From assembly GCA_963974055.1 (NCBI GenBank), contig CAXBCP010000059.1, forward strand, positions 1-15,313: a stretch of DNA of 15,313 nt. The letters run 5' to 3'. A program made the position numbers and the translations under genes. Shown in pieces: positions 6,035-12,588 of the stretch. How positions within the stretch are numbered: position 1 is the first letter of the stretch; every line of letters starts with the position of its first letter. The stretch is from CAXBCP01 sp963974055 (GTDB lineage: Bacteria; Pseudomonadota; Alphaproteobacteria; MPNO01; UBA830). The notes under the pieces are model-generated. The model saw nothing but the letters and a program-made list of their open reading frames with translations, had not been told where the DNA came from and did no database searches.

Positions 6035-6634
6035 CTACAGCGTGATACTGGGGTTCCGCAGGTTGCGGTCGCAATCGATCAGGTTGACCTGCTTGACCAG
6101 GATTTCCCAGCCGTCGCCGGCGCGGCGCAGGCGGTGCCCGTACCATCCGGCCCAGGTGCGGTAGTCGCCGGCGTGGAATTCGCTGATCTGGAAACTCGCA
6201 CGCGTCATGACGATATCGTCGTCGCCGGTCGCGAACACGGCGACATTGGCCACGATCCGGCTGGTGCGCGATGCCGGCTGCTGCGACCAGGCCCAGGGGC
6301 TGGCGAGGCGGAACACCCGGTCTTCGAGACGGCGGCGGTCGTCAAAGGCAATCGCCACTTCGCGGCGCGGATCGCCGCCGCCGACGGCCGCCGGCACCCA
6401 GTACAGGCATTCCGGCGCGAACAGGCCGAGCCAGTCGTCGCTGCGCCCATCGTCCAGCAGCCGGGCTTCGCGCTCGAGGAACCGGCGGCAGGAATCGCGC
6501 AGGCCCATATCGGCAATCTCGGCATCGTCGCGCTGCCAGCCGGCGAAATCGGCCGCCAGGGCGGCATAGTAATCGTCGTCGATATAGAACGAACTGCGCG
6601 ACGGATCGGTCTTCACGGCCCGGTCCTCAGACAT
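6035..6634 (-). CDS. ring-hydroxylating dioxygenase, beta subunit
   Basis: This is the 199-residue small (beta) subunit of a Rieske non-heme iron oxygenase. Beta subunits have an NTF2/SnoaL-like cone fold and build the alpha3beta3 hexamer without metal. Family features are the acidic helix DSCRRFLEREARLLDDGRSD, then WLGLFAPECLYWVPA (about residues 67-81). IAFDDRRRLEDRVFRL (about 94-109) follows, then SRTSRIVANV and a terminal KQVNLIDCDRNLRNPSITL. Length is slightly above the usual 160-190 because of an N-terminal extension. The ATG overlaps the alpha-subunit stop by 8 nt, so the two are translationally coupled and made in equal amounts. No ferredoxin or reductase gene follows; electrons must come from proteins encoded elsewhere. 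Confidence 0.93.
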   Translation of the reverse strand: MSEDRAVKTDPSRSSFYIDDDYYAALAADFAGWQRDDAEIADMGLRDSCRRFLEREARLLDDGRSDDWLGLFAPECLYWVPAAVGGGDPRREVAIAFDDRRRLEDRVFRLASPWAWSQQPASRTSRIVANVAVFATGDDDIVMTRASFQISEFHAGDYRTWAGWYGHRLRRAGDGWEILVKQVNLIDCDRNLRNPSITL

Positions 6635-7994
6635 CGCGGGCGATCCGGATATTCGGCTCGGTCGTCATCAGGCGCCGGTATTCCTTGAAATACTCCCGCA
6701 GGAAGACCTCGTCCGTGGCCGGGCCGCGGATCGTGCCGGCATCGTCCACGACGAACCGGTCGGGCAGCCCCAGCCCGCGATGGGTATAGGCCCATTCGTC
6801 CTCTTCCGCCCGCAGGCCGACCTGGATCTGCTCGAAATTCACGATGTCGTCGACTTCGCCGAAATTCGGGAACCCTTCCTGGGTGCGCATGCGGATCGCG
6901 TTGATATCGTCCACGGCGCCGTCGAGCACGTTGTCGTCGTCGACCACGGCGGTCCCCCACCAGGTCGTGTCGGTTTCCGTCACCGAGATCGGCTGCACCA
7001 CCTGGATGTGGTTGCCGAGGATATGCAGATTGGGAAACACGTTGATGTTCATCGGCTCGGACGCCGCGAGATCGAGAAATTCGTCGGCCCGCGCCGGATG
7101 GTCGCGGCGCAGCTTGTCCTCGAAAAATTCCATGCCGGGCGCGACGCCCTCGATCGCCCACAGCGCGCCGGGCGTGCCGCGTTCCACATTGCCGCGCTTG
7201 TCCTTGAAGTGATGGCCGTTGCCGAAATAATAGACATACATCGGCGCGGTATCCGGGCTTTCCTTGTAGAAGGTCATGCCCTTGTCCTCGACATCGGCGA
7301 GGCGGTTTTCCATCGCCAGCAGCGAGCGGTGCGAAAACACCACGTGATAGCCGTCGGCGGAATTGTCGTAGACCAGCTTCCAGTTGCCGTGCAGCTTCAG
7401 CCGGTTGGCGTTGCACAGGCTGACCTTGCCGCCGGGATGGCGGTCGACCCATTCGGCCAGCGGCACGGCCACCGGGCCGAGATAGTCGAGCAGCGGCGGC
7501 GCGTCCATGTTCAGGGTGCCGAAGATGAACCCCTTGTAGCTGTCGACCCGCGGCACCTGCGCCAGGTTGAATTTCGAATCCGAAAAATCGTCGGCATAGC
7601 CTTCGGGCCACGGCACGCCGCGGATTTCGCCCGAATTCAGAAACGTCCAGCCGTGATAGGGACACTGGAACGCCTTCGCGGAGCCGGATTCCTGGCGGCA
7701 GATCGTCGATCCCCGGTGGGTGCAGCGATTGTACAGGGCGCGGAATTTGCCCGCCGAATCGCGCACCAGCACGATCGGCCGCAGGCCCAGTTTCGTCTGC
7801 ACGAAATCGTCGTTGTTCGGAATCTGGCTTTCATGCCCCAGATACACCCACACCGCGCCGAACACCCGGTTCATCTCGGCCCTGAAGATCGGCTCTTCGG
7901 TGTAGATATGGCGGTGAACCCGGTCTTCCTGGATCAGGTAGTCGAAATCGTACCCGTCGAGCCGGGCGGGCGGTGTCGGGGTCAGTCCATCCAT
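6627..7994 (-). CDS. Rieske ring-hydroxylating dioxygenase, alpha (catalytic) subunit
   Basis: This catalytic subunit adds both atoms of O2 to an aromatic ring as a cis-diol, or displaces a substituent. The 455 residues are the family length. The Rieske [2Fe-2S] site is Cys91-x-His93 ... Cys111-x2-His114 (CTHRG and CPYHGW). The mononuclear iron site has the bridging Asp214 and ligands His217 and His222 in NSADGYHVVFSH, with a third carboxylate probably at Asp382/Asp383 in VDDIVNFEQ. Overall it resembles class II/III benzoate, anthranilate and aniline-type oxygenases rather than naphthalene dioxygenase, judged only by eye. It sits 39 bp downstream of the glutamine-synthetase-like gene and overlaps the beta gene, forming one operon. 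That pairing points to an aromatic amine as substrate; the exact compound is not deducible. Confidence 0.95.
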   Translation of the reverse strand: MDGLTPTPPARLDGYDFDYLIQEDRVHRHIYTEEPIFRAEMNRVFGAVWVYLGHESQIPNNDDFVQTKLGLRPIVLVRDSAGKFRALYNRCTHRGSTICRQESGSAKAFQCPYHGWTFLNSGEIRGVPWPEGYADDFSDSKFNLAQVPRVDSYKGFIFGTLNMDAPPLLDYLGPVAVPLAEWVDRHPGGKVSLCNANRLKLHGNWKLVYDNSADGYHVVFSHRSLLAMENRLADVEDKGMTFYKESPDTAPMYVYYFGNGHHFKDKRGNVERGTPGALWAIEGVAPGMEFFEDKLRRDHPARADEFLDLAASEPMNINVFPNLHILGNHIQVVQPISVTETDTTWWGTAVVDDDNVLDGAVDDINAIRMRTQEGFPNFGEVDDIVNFEQIQVGLRAEEDEWAYTHRGLGLPDRFVVDDAGTIRGPATDEVFLREYFKEYRRLMTTEPNIRIARDV

Positions 7995-8033
7995 CTCGGT
8001 CAGCCTCGCTGATATCTGCAGTCCAACGGGGGC

Positions 8034-9524
8034 TCAGAAAAAGTCGTAATACTCGTCCTGCTCCCAGGCGGTCACGTCGGTATTGTCGCCGCCGATGGCG
8101 TTATCATCGCAATATTGCCGGAACCGATCCAGTTCCGCGTGTTTGAGCGCCAGATAATAATCCATGAACGTCTCCCCGAACCGGTCGCGGAACAGCGAAC
8201 TCGCCGCCAGCGCGTCGAGACCCGCGCCGAGACTGCCGGGCAGAAGCGCGTTCGCGGACTCGTAGGGCGCATCGTCGGCCGGTTGCAGGGCAAGATCGCG
8301 CTCGATGCCGTCCAGTCCCGCGGCGATCTGCGACGCGATAAACAGGTAGGGATTGGCCGCCGGCTCCCCGGCCCGGTTTTCGATCCGCGATGCCGGATCG
8401 CCGGGCCCGGAAATCACCCGCATCAGCGCGCCGCGGTGGTCGGTGCCCCAGGTGACCCGGTTGGGCGCCAGCGAATTGGGCTGGAACCGCCGGAAACCGT
8501 TGACGGTCGGCGACGCAAACACCGTGGCCGCGACCGCATGGTCGAGCAGTCCCGCGAGATATGCCGACCCCATGTCCGACAGCGCGTCCGATTCCGTATC
8601 CGGCGCCATCCGGTTTTCGCCGGTCCCGGCATCGACCAGGGACTGGTGCAGGTGCCAGCCGCTGGTGAAATGCCCGGCAAGGCCGGGCCGGCACATGAAG
8701 GTCGCGAAATAGCCGTGGCGACGGCAGACCTGGCGCGTCGCCGTGCGGAACAGCACGTAATCGTCGGCCGCCTGCAGCGCGCCGCCGGCGTCGAACGTGC
8801 ATTCGACCTGGCCCGGGCCGTATTCGTTCTCGACCGAGCGCAGCGGCAGGCCGGTTTCGGTATAGGCATGGGCCAGCTCGCTGAGGATCGGCTGCATCAG
8901 GTCGAGATTGGTTTCCGAATGATAGGAATATCCCGGCTCCAGCGGCGCGGTCTGCAGGGGCCTGCCCCGCCTGCCGGGAATGCCGGTGTTTTCGGGCGTC
9001 AGACGGTCCTGCACCAGGTGCGCGAGATACCATTCGACCTCGAGCCCGACGATCTGGCGCAGGCCCTTGTCCGCCAGCCGCGCGACCTGTTTGCGCAGCA
9101 GGTGGCGCGACGAGAAATGAAACGGCGTGCCGTCGCGGAAATATTCGTCGCACAGGATCCAGCCGACGCCGGGCGCCCAGGGCAGCACGCGAAACGTGGC
9201 CGGATCGGGCACGATCACCAGGTTGGGCGAGCCGGTCATCTCGTCGAGGTCCATCCCGCCACCGCGCACGAAGGACGAAAACACCCGCCCGCCGGCGCCG
9301 TCCAGCGTCGACGTCGCGACGTTGATGTTGTAGCCGTTACTCATCGCGTCGCGGAACGCGGCCGGCGTCACCGCCTTTGCCCGCGCCGCGCCGTGGGGAT
9401 CGGCCCAGGCCAGCCGGATCAGGTGAAGCTCCTCGGCATCGGCCTGGCGCATCACCTCCGCCGCCCGGAAAATCTGGGTATCCGACCACAGGCCGTGCCG
9501 GTGTATGAAAGGTTCGGTCGTCAT
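8034..9524 (-). CDS. glutamine synthetase-like ligase (gamma-glutamyl amide synthase)
   Basis: This 496-residue member of the glutamine synthetase superfamily would couple ATP-driven activation of glutamate to attack by an amine. Visible family sites are LEVEWYL (161-167) with metal-binding Glu, VENEYGPGQVE (231-241) with further Glu ligands, and GWHLHQS (289-295). The substrate/ATP loop RIENRAGEPAANPYL (380-394) is followed by AAGLDGI. True GlnA regulation features, such as the adenylylation-site Tyr region, were not recognised, so a catabolic ligase is more likely than ammonia assimilation. It is the first gene of an operon with a Rieske dioxygenase, as in aniline clusters, where a GS-like protein makes gamma-glutamylanilide. 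The ATG at 9524 was chosen because MTTEPFIHRHGLW begins the conserved region and a promoter ends 6 nt before it. No ribosome site is present, suggesting a leaderless mRNA. Confidence 0.9.
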   Translation of the reverse strand: MTTEPFIHRHGLWSDTQIFRAAEVMRQADAEELHLIRLAWADPHGAARAKAVTPAAFRDAMSNGYNINVATSTLDGAGGRVFSSFVRGGGMDLDEMTGSPNLVIVPDPATFRVLPWAPGVGWILCDEYFRDGTPFHFSSRHLLRKQVARLADKGLRQIVGLEVEWYLAHLVQDRLTPENTGIPGRRGRPLQTAPLEPGYSYHSETNLDLMQPILSELAHAYTETGLPLRSVENEYGPGQVECTFDAGGALQAADDYVLFRTATRQVCRRHGYFATFMCRPGLAGHFTSGWHLHQSLVDAGTGENRMAPDTESDALSDMGSAYLAGLLDHAVAATVFASPTVNGFRRFQPNSLAPNRVTWGTDHRGALMRVISGPGDPASRIENRAGEPAANPYLFIASQIAAGLDGIERDLALQPADDAPYESANALLPGSLGAGLDALAASSLFRDRFGETFMDYYLALKHAELDRFRQYCDDNAIGGDNTDVTAWEQDEYYDFF

Positions 9525-9530
9525 GGGAAT

Positions 9531-9559
9531 TTGATATGCGCTTGCACGCGCCGTGTCGA
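9531..9559 (-). promoter_or_regulatory. promoter of the ligase-dioxygenase operon
   Basis: On the minus strand TCGACA (9559-9554), five of six to the -35 consensus, is followed by 17 nt and TATCAA (9536-9531). Only 6 nt separate the -10 from the ATG at 9524, so the transcript would begin at or next to the start codon. Confidence 0.5.
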
Positions 9560-9681
9560 GGCCCCGCGCAATGCCGCCCCGCCGGAATCGGGACGGCAAA
9601 CGGGCTTTATGATTCGGCCGTCCGCCGGATAGGGTTCCGGACAGGGTCGTTATCGGCCCGAAGGATTTCCGGGGGACATAC

Positions 9682-10113
9682 ATGCTCGCCGCCACCGCGA
9701 TTACCGTTATCGTCAGCGCGATCGTCATTCTCGTGCATTTCGAAACCATGACATGGCTGACCAGGCTCGACCGGATGATCCACTGGCCGACCCGGCTGAC
9801 GCTGCTGACGGGCCTGTTCACGCTGTTCGCGGCGCATTCGCTCGAAGTGTGGATATTCGCCGGCGGGCTGTATGTCGCGACGGAAGTGCTCGAGCTCGGC
9901 ACCCTGGCGGGCGCCTTTGACGGCAGCGCGCGGGATTACCTGTATATCTCGCTGGTGAACTACACGACACTCGGTTACGGCGAGATCGTGCCCACCGGCC
10001 ACCTGCGCACGATCTGCGGCTTCGAAGCGCTGATCGGCCTGCTGATGGTCGGCTGGACGACCGCCTTCACCGTGTTCCGCCTGACCGACCGGTGGAAGGC
10101 GAACCTGGATTAG
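9682..10113 (+). CDS. small K+-channel-like membrane protein (ion channel 2 family)
   Basis: The 143-residue protein has three hydrophobic segments (about 3-20, 38-66 and 107-132). A pore loop carries the selectivity-filter sequence TTLGYGEIVP (residues 95-104; GYG at 98-100). This is the two-helix pore architecture of potassium channels (Pfam PF07885 type) with one extra N-terminal segment and no RCK or cyclic-nucleotide domain. Four subunits would be needed to make a pore. GGGGG (9671-9675) is the ribosome site, about 6 nt before the ATG. The gene diverges from the ligase operon across 157 bp that contain an inverted repeat CCGGA/TCCGG (9625-9629 with 9636-9640). Its last 197 bp, stop codon included, are repeated exactly at 11521-11717. 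Confidence 0.85.
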   Translation: MLAATAITVIVSAIVILVHFETMTWLTRLDRMIHWPTRLTLLTGLFTLFAAHSLEVWIFAGGLYVATEVLELGTLAGAFDGSARDYLYISLVNYTTLGYGEIVPTGHLRTICGFEALIGLLMVGWTTAFTVFRLTDRWKANLD

Positions 10114-10119
10114 GGGGGC
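9923..10119 (+). repeat. 197-bp exact direct repeat, copy 1 (3' end of the channel gene)
   Basis: Bases 9923-10119 are identical to 11521-11717 (constant offset 1598). The repeat covers codons for the pore loop, filter and last helix, the TAG and six G residues. The flanks differ immediately outside: g9922 against a11520 on the left, g10120 against a11718 on the right. Confidence 0.97.
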
Positions 10120-10220
10120 GCTGGGCGGTTCGGAAACCCGCTTCACCCCCGCGAAAGGGGACTGCGGGCAGAGGCGTGCCGGGCGGCGGCTTTTGACCCG
10201 TTGCGGGCGCTCCACAACAG

Positions 10221-10250
10221 AAAACGGCGGCCCCGAAGGACCGCCGTTTT
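10221..10250 (-). terminator. terminator between the PEP-CTERM and channel genes (usable from both sides)
   Basis: AAAACGGCGG (10221-10230) and CCGCCGTTTT (10241-10250) are a perfect inverted repeat. Read on the minus strand the loop folds further to a C(UUCG)G tetraloop, giving a continuous stem ending in U4. It lies 25 nt past the PEP-CTERM stop and also suits the convergent channel gene. Confidence 0.88.
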
Positions 10251-10275
10251 ACCTCGCCGGTATTTCGTTTCCGGA

Positions 10276-11022
10276 TCAGATTATCCGTTTCCGCCGGGCA
10301 AAGCCGAGACCGGCGATGCCGAGACCGAAAATGATCGCCATGCCGGGTTCCGGAACCACGACCTCCGGGCCAGCGCCGACATCGACCAGGGATCCATCGA
10401 GACCTTGCGTGAAGTCAAAGAAGTTGTCGCTAGGGTCGACGTCGTTGAGTTGATAAATCGCCTGTTCCGTGGACACCAGACTGCTATAGACATTCGCGAG
10501 AGTCGTCGCGTCATTCGTATAGAAGAAACCCGTATCGAGCACGTTGTCTCCGAATCCGTTATGCAGGGCGCCACTCGCTGTCAGCCCGTCGGCACTCGTC
10601 GTCTGGGTTTGTACGGCGCTGAAGTTGCCGATTGCGACATTGTTGACCAGCAGCACGTTCTCGCCGTCGTCGAAGTTTCCGGCGGCGGTGTCGCCATCGT
10701 AAAGCGTGATACGGATTGCCAGTTCCTGCAATCCGCCGCCGAGCGCGGCAAGTACCCCGGCGGTGAAACCGGTCTGCGTACCGATTGCGAAGGGATTCGC
10801 TCCCGAAAATCCGGAAAACAGGGATGATGCAGAAAGTTGCGATACGACCCGGACGTTGTTCGTGCCGACCATGTCGAGAACGATACCACCGATTTCGGTC
10901 ACGCCACCCGGCAGGGCCTGGCCGCCATTGGTTAACGAAGTTGTGGTGAAAGGCGTTGCCGATGCACTGCCTGCCGCGAGGAGGGTCGCCATGGCAAGAC
11001 CAGCGAGTGTTTTTCTGAACAT
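10276..11022 (-). CDS. PEP-CTERM sorting domain protein
   Basis: A 248-residue secreted protein with a Sec signal peptide (MFRKTLAGLAMATLLAAGSASA, cleavage before TPF) and a C-terminal PEP-CTERM sorting signal. The signal is VPEP at about residues 223-226, then a hydrophobic helix (AIIFGLGIAGLGF), then a basic tail ARRKR. Exosortase would recognise this signal and process it, releasing or anchoring the protein at the cell surface or in extracellular matrix. The middle (about 23-220) is Gly/Ala/Asn/Thr-rich with beta-like repeats and no recognised enzyme domain. The ATG at 11022 starts the signal peptide; GGGAG (11033-11037) is the ribosome site. A longer frame upstream lacks a signal peptide and was rejected. 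A sigma54 promoter precedes it. Lower GC than the flanks suggests acquisition. Confidence 0.9.
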   Translation of the reverse strand: MFRKTLAGLAMATLLAAGSASATPFTTTSLTNGGQALPGGVTEIGGIVLDMVGTNNVRVVSQLSASSLFSGFSGANPFAIGTQTGFTAGVLAALGGGLQELAIRITLYDGDTAAGNFDDGENVLLVNNVAIGNFSAVQTQTTSADGLTASGALHNGFGDNVLDTGFFYTNDATTLANVYSSLVSTEQAIYQLNDVDPSDNFFDFTQGLDGSLVDVGAGPEVVVPEPGMAIIFGLGIAGLGFARRKRII

Positions 11023-11095
11023 ACTATTGTACTCCCGTTCTAAACTGGCGCTACTACAGCGCTTAACGCCGCAACCGCCTTGTTGGTTAAGAACA

Positions 11096-11112
11096 AGCAA
11101 AATGCGTGCCAA
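11096..11112 (-). promoter_or_regulatory. sigma54 (RpoN) promoter of the PEP-CTERM gene
   Basis: The minus strand reads TTGGCACGCATTTTGCT, which matches the -24/-12 consensus at every strongly conserved base (TGGCACG, TTGC) with GG and GC 10 nt apart. Transcription would begin near 11085, giving a leader of about 63 nt with the GGGAG ribosome site. RpoN and the PrsK/PrsR two-component system are known to control PEP-CTERM genes in other bacteria. Confidence 0.8.
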
Positions 11113-11232
11113 CCGGAGAAACGCGCATCGTAAAATTGGCACAACAGGGCACAATAGCGCAGAAATTCAGGGTTTATGGGGCTTCCGGCCAATCGCAGCG
11201 GTCAGAAGTTGCGCCGTCGGGTTTTTGTTCGG

Positions 11233-11248
11233 TGTAAATATTCCCGAC
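11233..11248. promoter_or_regulatory. upstream box 1 for the PEP-CTERM promoter
   Basis: TGTAAATATTCCCGAC matches box 2 (11356-11371) at 13 of 16 positions. It is centred about 155 bp upstream of the predicted sigma54 start, a normal distance for an enhancer bound by an NtrC-type activator. GTCGGG (11216-11221) and its CCCGAC (11243-11248) also form an inverted repeat. Confidence 0.45.
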
Positions 11249-11332
11249 ATACCGATTGCAAAGCAGACGGCGTTACCGATCGCTATTCGATAGCAAGCTA
11301 CTGAATATCAATGCTTTTTCCACGATCGCGGA

Positions 11333-11378
11333 GCGAACCGCCGGAAAAGACGATTTGTTAAAATTTCCGACGGTTCGC
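11333..11378. promoter_or_regulatory. 46-bp imperfect palindrome containing upstream box 2
   Basis: Bases 11333-11347 pair with 11364-11378 at 14 of 15 positions (outer arms GCGAACCG / CGGTTCGC perfect, inner CGGAAA / TTTCCG) around a 16-nt spacer. The box TGTTAAAATTTCCGAC (11356-11371) lies across its right half, about 280 bp upstream of the sigma54 start. There is no T run, so an operator or enhancer fits better than a terminator. Confidence 0.5.
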
Positions 11379-11454
11379 AAGTGAATGCGGAATGTCCGCT
11401 CACCGGCGCAAAAGCCGCCCCGCGGGAAAAACGGCCCCCGATATACGATTTCTG

Positions 11455-11483
11455 TGCTTTTTCGTAACAGCCTGACCGGGCAA
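11455..11483 (+). repeat. 29-nt promoter-like element, copy A
   Basis: This copy matches copy B at 15045-15073 at 24 of 29 positions. The shared core is AGCCTGACCGG, preceded by a T-rich tract and CGT. Similarity fades but continues for about 35 nt downstream. Here the element is followed 37 nt later by the 197-bp duplicated channel fragment instead of a gene start. Confidence 0.5.
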
Positions 11484-11520
11484 CGCGATATCTGGATCAC
11501 CGGCGGCGGCGCGCACGATA

Positions 11521-11717
11521 GCAGCGCGCGGGATTACCTGTATATCTCGCTGGTGAACTACACGACACTCGGTTACGGCGAGATCGTGCCCACCGGCCAC
11601 CTGCGCACGATCTGCGGCTTCGAAGCGCTGATCGGCCTGCTGATGGTCGGCTGGACGACCGCCTTCACCGTGTTCCGCCTGACCGACCGGTGGAAGGCGA
11701 ACCTGGATTAGGGGGGC
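11521..11717 (+). pseudogene. duplicated 3' fragment of the channel gene (repeat copy 2)
   Basis: This is an exact 197-bp copy of 9923-10119 that encodes only the last 62 residues of the channel protein: pore loop, GYG filter, last helix and stop. An open frame from an ATG at 11385 runs in phase into it, making a potential 108-residue fusion whose first 46 residues resemble nothing and include the non-coding element at 11455-11483. It lacks the first helices, so a working channel is unlikely. Perfect identity means a very recent event or an assembly artefact. Confidence 0.85.
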
Positions 11718-11893
11718 ATTTCTCAACTACTGGAAATAAAAGCCGAGTTCCTACGCGTGACTTCCCTAAAGCATTTCGTGGCTTCGGGGGCCGTTTTAAG
11801 CTTTCGTCCATGGAAGTTTCTGATCAGAATTGTCGAACATTAATCTCCGATGCCAGGATCGGGCCGGTGATCTGATAGGGAGGGATTTTAGCT
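11718..11893 (+). other. AT-richer spacer upstream of the lipoprotein gene
   Basis: No gene is seen. It contains a perfect 12-bp palindrome TTCTGATCAGAA (11818-11829) and, near the end, the AGGGAGGG ribosome site (11877-11884). A promoter for the lipoprotein gene is expected here, but no hexamer pair stands out. Confidence 0.4.
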
Positions 11894-12226
11894 TTGAGAG
11901 CGAAAAGCCATAATAACCCATTCGGCAGGATGCGCACGGCAAGAACAAAACAGCTGTTATGTATTGTAGTCGGAGCAATGTCCCTGATCGGATGCGTCAG
12001 GATGACCGAGCCGGTATCGACAGGCAAAGACACCTACATGATAGGTCTCGGCGCCCGCGGCGGCTTTTATAGCGATGCAGAGTTGCTTGCCCGGAGCATC
12101 AAGGCAGCCGGAGCGTTCTGTGCATCTCAACGCCGTCGTGCCGAAGTCCAAAACACGAGCGCGAGCGGAGTACAGATGTGGACGCCGCAAAGTAACCAAG
12201 TCATATTCAAATGCGTGACGCCCTAA
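11894..12226 (+). CDS. small predicted lipoprotein, function unknown
   Basis: The 110-residue product has a basic N-region (RTARTK), a hydrophobic stretch LLCIVVGAMSLIG and a lipobox L-I-G-Cys34. It would therefore be a lipid-anchored protein of the inner or outer membrane. The mature part contains two more cysteines, Cys76 (GAFCASQ) and Cys107 (FKCVTP), near the two ends of a small domain and able to form a disulfide. The layout ending in a hydrophobic strand plus Cys resembles uncharacterised small proteobacterial lipoproteins. The start is the TTG at 11894, chosen because AGGGAGGG lies 9 nt before it. An ATG at 11930 would give a 98-residue form with a more standard signal peptide but only a crowded AGG in front. 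Lower GC than the flanks. Confidence 0.65.
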   Translation: MRAKSHNNPFGRMRTARTKQLLCIVVGAMSLIGCVRMTEPVSTGKDTYMIGLGARGGFYSDAELLARSIKAAGAFCASQRRRAEVQNTSASGVQMWTPQSNQVIFKCVTP

Positions 12227-12553
12227 CGGTCGGACACTAATCCAAAAGGGCCAGCACTACGTTATATAAGCAGCCCGCCAGAGGTGAGCCGCTCGGGATA
12301 CCTGCATTTTCATTAGCGCCTTTCCCGGACCGTTCTCATCCACATTCGGTCCGCTTCGAGACCCGACGCCCGGCACCCGCGCTGCGGCCGGCGGCGGGTG
12401 GACGAGGGCAGTTCTTCCCCGCCGCCCTTCCCGCAAAGGCGGGTTTTTATACGGATTGACCGGCTTTTCCAGCAGGCCGGTTGAGCGGGGCATACCTCCG
12501 GGGTCGCCGTCGCGCGTGAACCGGTAGACGGGCGCGGCTGCATCGAGCCTACA
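12227..12553 (+). other. non-coding spacer between the lipoprotein gene and the pnb-like operon
   Basis: I see no credible gene. The stretch holds an AT-rich TTATATAA near 12262, a terminator-like hairpin at 12430-12448 and otherwise unremarkable GC-rich sequence. The control region of the nitroreductase operon starts just after it. Confidence 0.5.
12430..12448 (+). terminator. Rho-independent terminator
   Basis: CCCGC (12430-12434) pairs with GCGGG (12439-12443) around AAAG and is followed by five T residues. It is the first plausible terminator after the lipoprotein gene, though 200 nt downstream of its stop. Confidence 0.6.
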
Positions 12554-12588
12554 TGAATAAAATTCAGTATAATGGTGATTTAATATCA
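12554..12588. promoter_or_regulatory. two LysR-type T-N11-A boxes in front of the nitroreductase gene
   Basis: Box 1, TGAATAAAATTCA (12554-12566), and box 2, TGATTTAATATCA (12576-12588), are both dyads of the T-N11-A form bound by LysR-family regulators. Their centres are 22 bp apart, two helical turns, so a tetramer could bind one DNA face. A perfect TATAAT (12568-12573) lies between them. Alternatively a weak promoter (TTTACT 12590-12595, 17 nt, TGATGT 12613-12618) would place the boxes near -65 and -43, the classic activation geometry. The LysR gene of the same operon is the obvious partner. Confidence 0.6.

Noticed and set aside
6780..8012. Long plus-strand open frame (410 codons) opposite the dioxygenase alpha gene
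   Set aside because: It is antisense to a gene with complete Rieske and iron-site motifs; its product is His/Val/Asp-rich with no recognisable domain.
8115..9632. Long plus-strand open frame (505 codons) opposite the GS-like gene
   Set aside because: It is a mirror frame of a conserved ligase, with Arg/Gly-rich translation and no motifs.
9525..9902. N-terminal extension of the GS-like protein (126 residues)
   Set aside because: The extension runs antisense into the channel gene and is not family-like; conserved sequence begins at the 9524 ATG next to a promoter.
10146..10160. Small C4/G4 hairpin after the channel gene as a separate terminator
   Set aside because: Four base pairs, a loose loop and no T run; the much stronger hairpin at 10221-10250 serves better.
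11126..11142. Second sigma54-like site on the plus strand (TTGGCACAACAGGGCAC)
   Set aside because: GG and GC are 9 nt apart rather than 10 and the -12 TT is missing; there is no gene at a suitable distance.
11385..11711. 108-residue channel-like gene
   Set aside because: Only its last 62 codons derive from the channel gene; the first part is non-coding sequence in phase by chance and the first helices are missing.
11818..11829. Perfect 12-bp palindrome TTCTGATCAGAA
   Set aside because: A few 12-bp palindromes are expected by chance in 15 kb and it has no supporting context.
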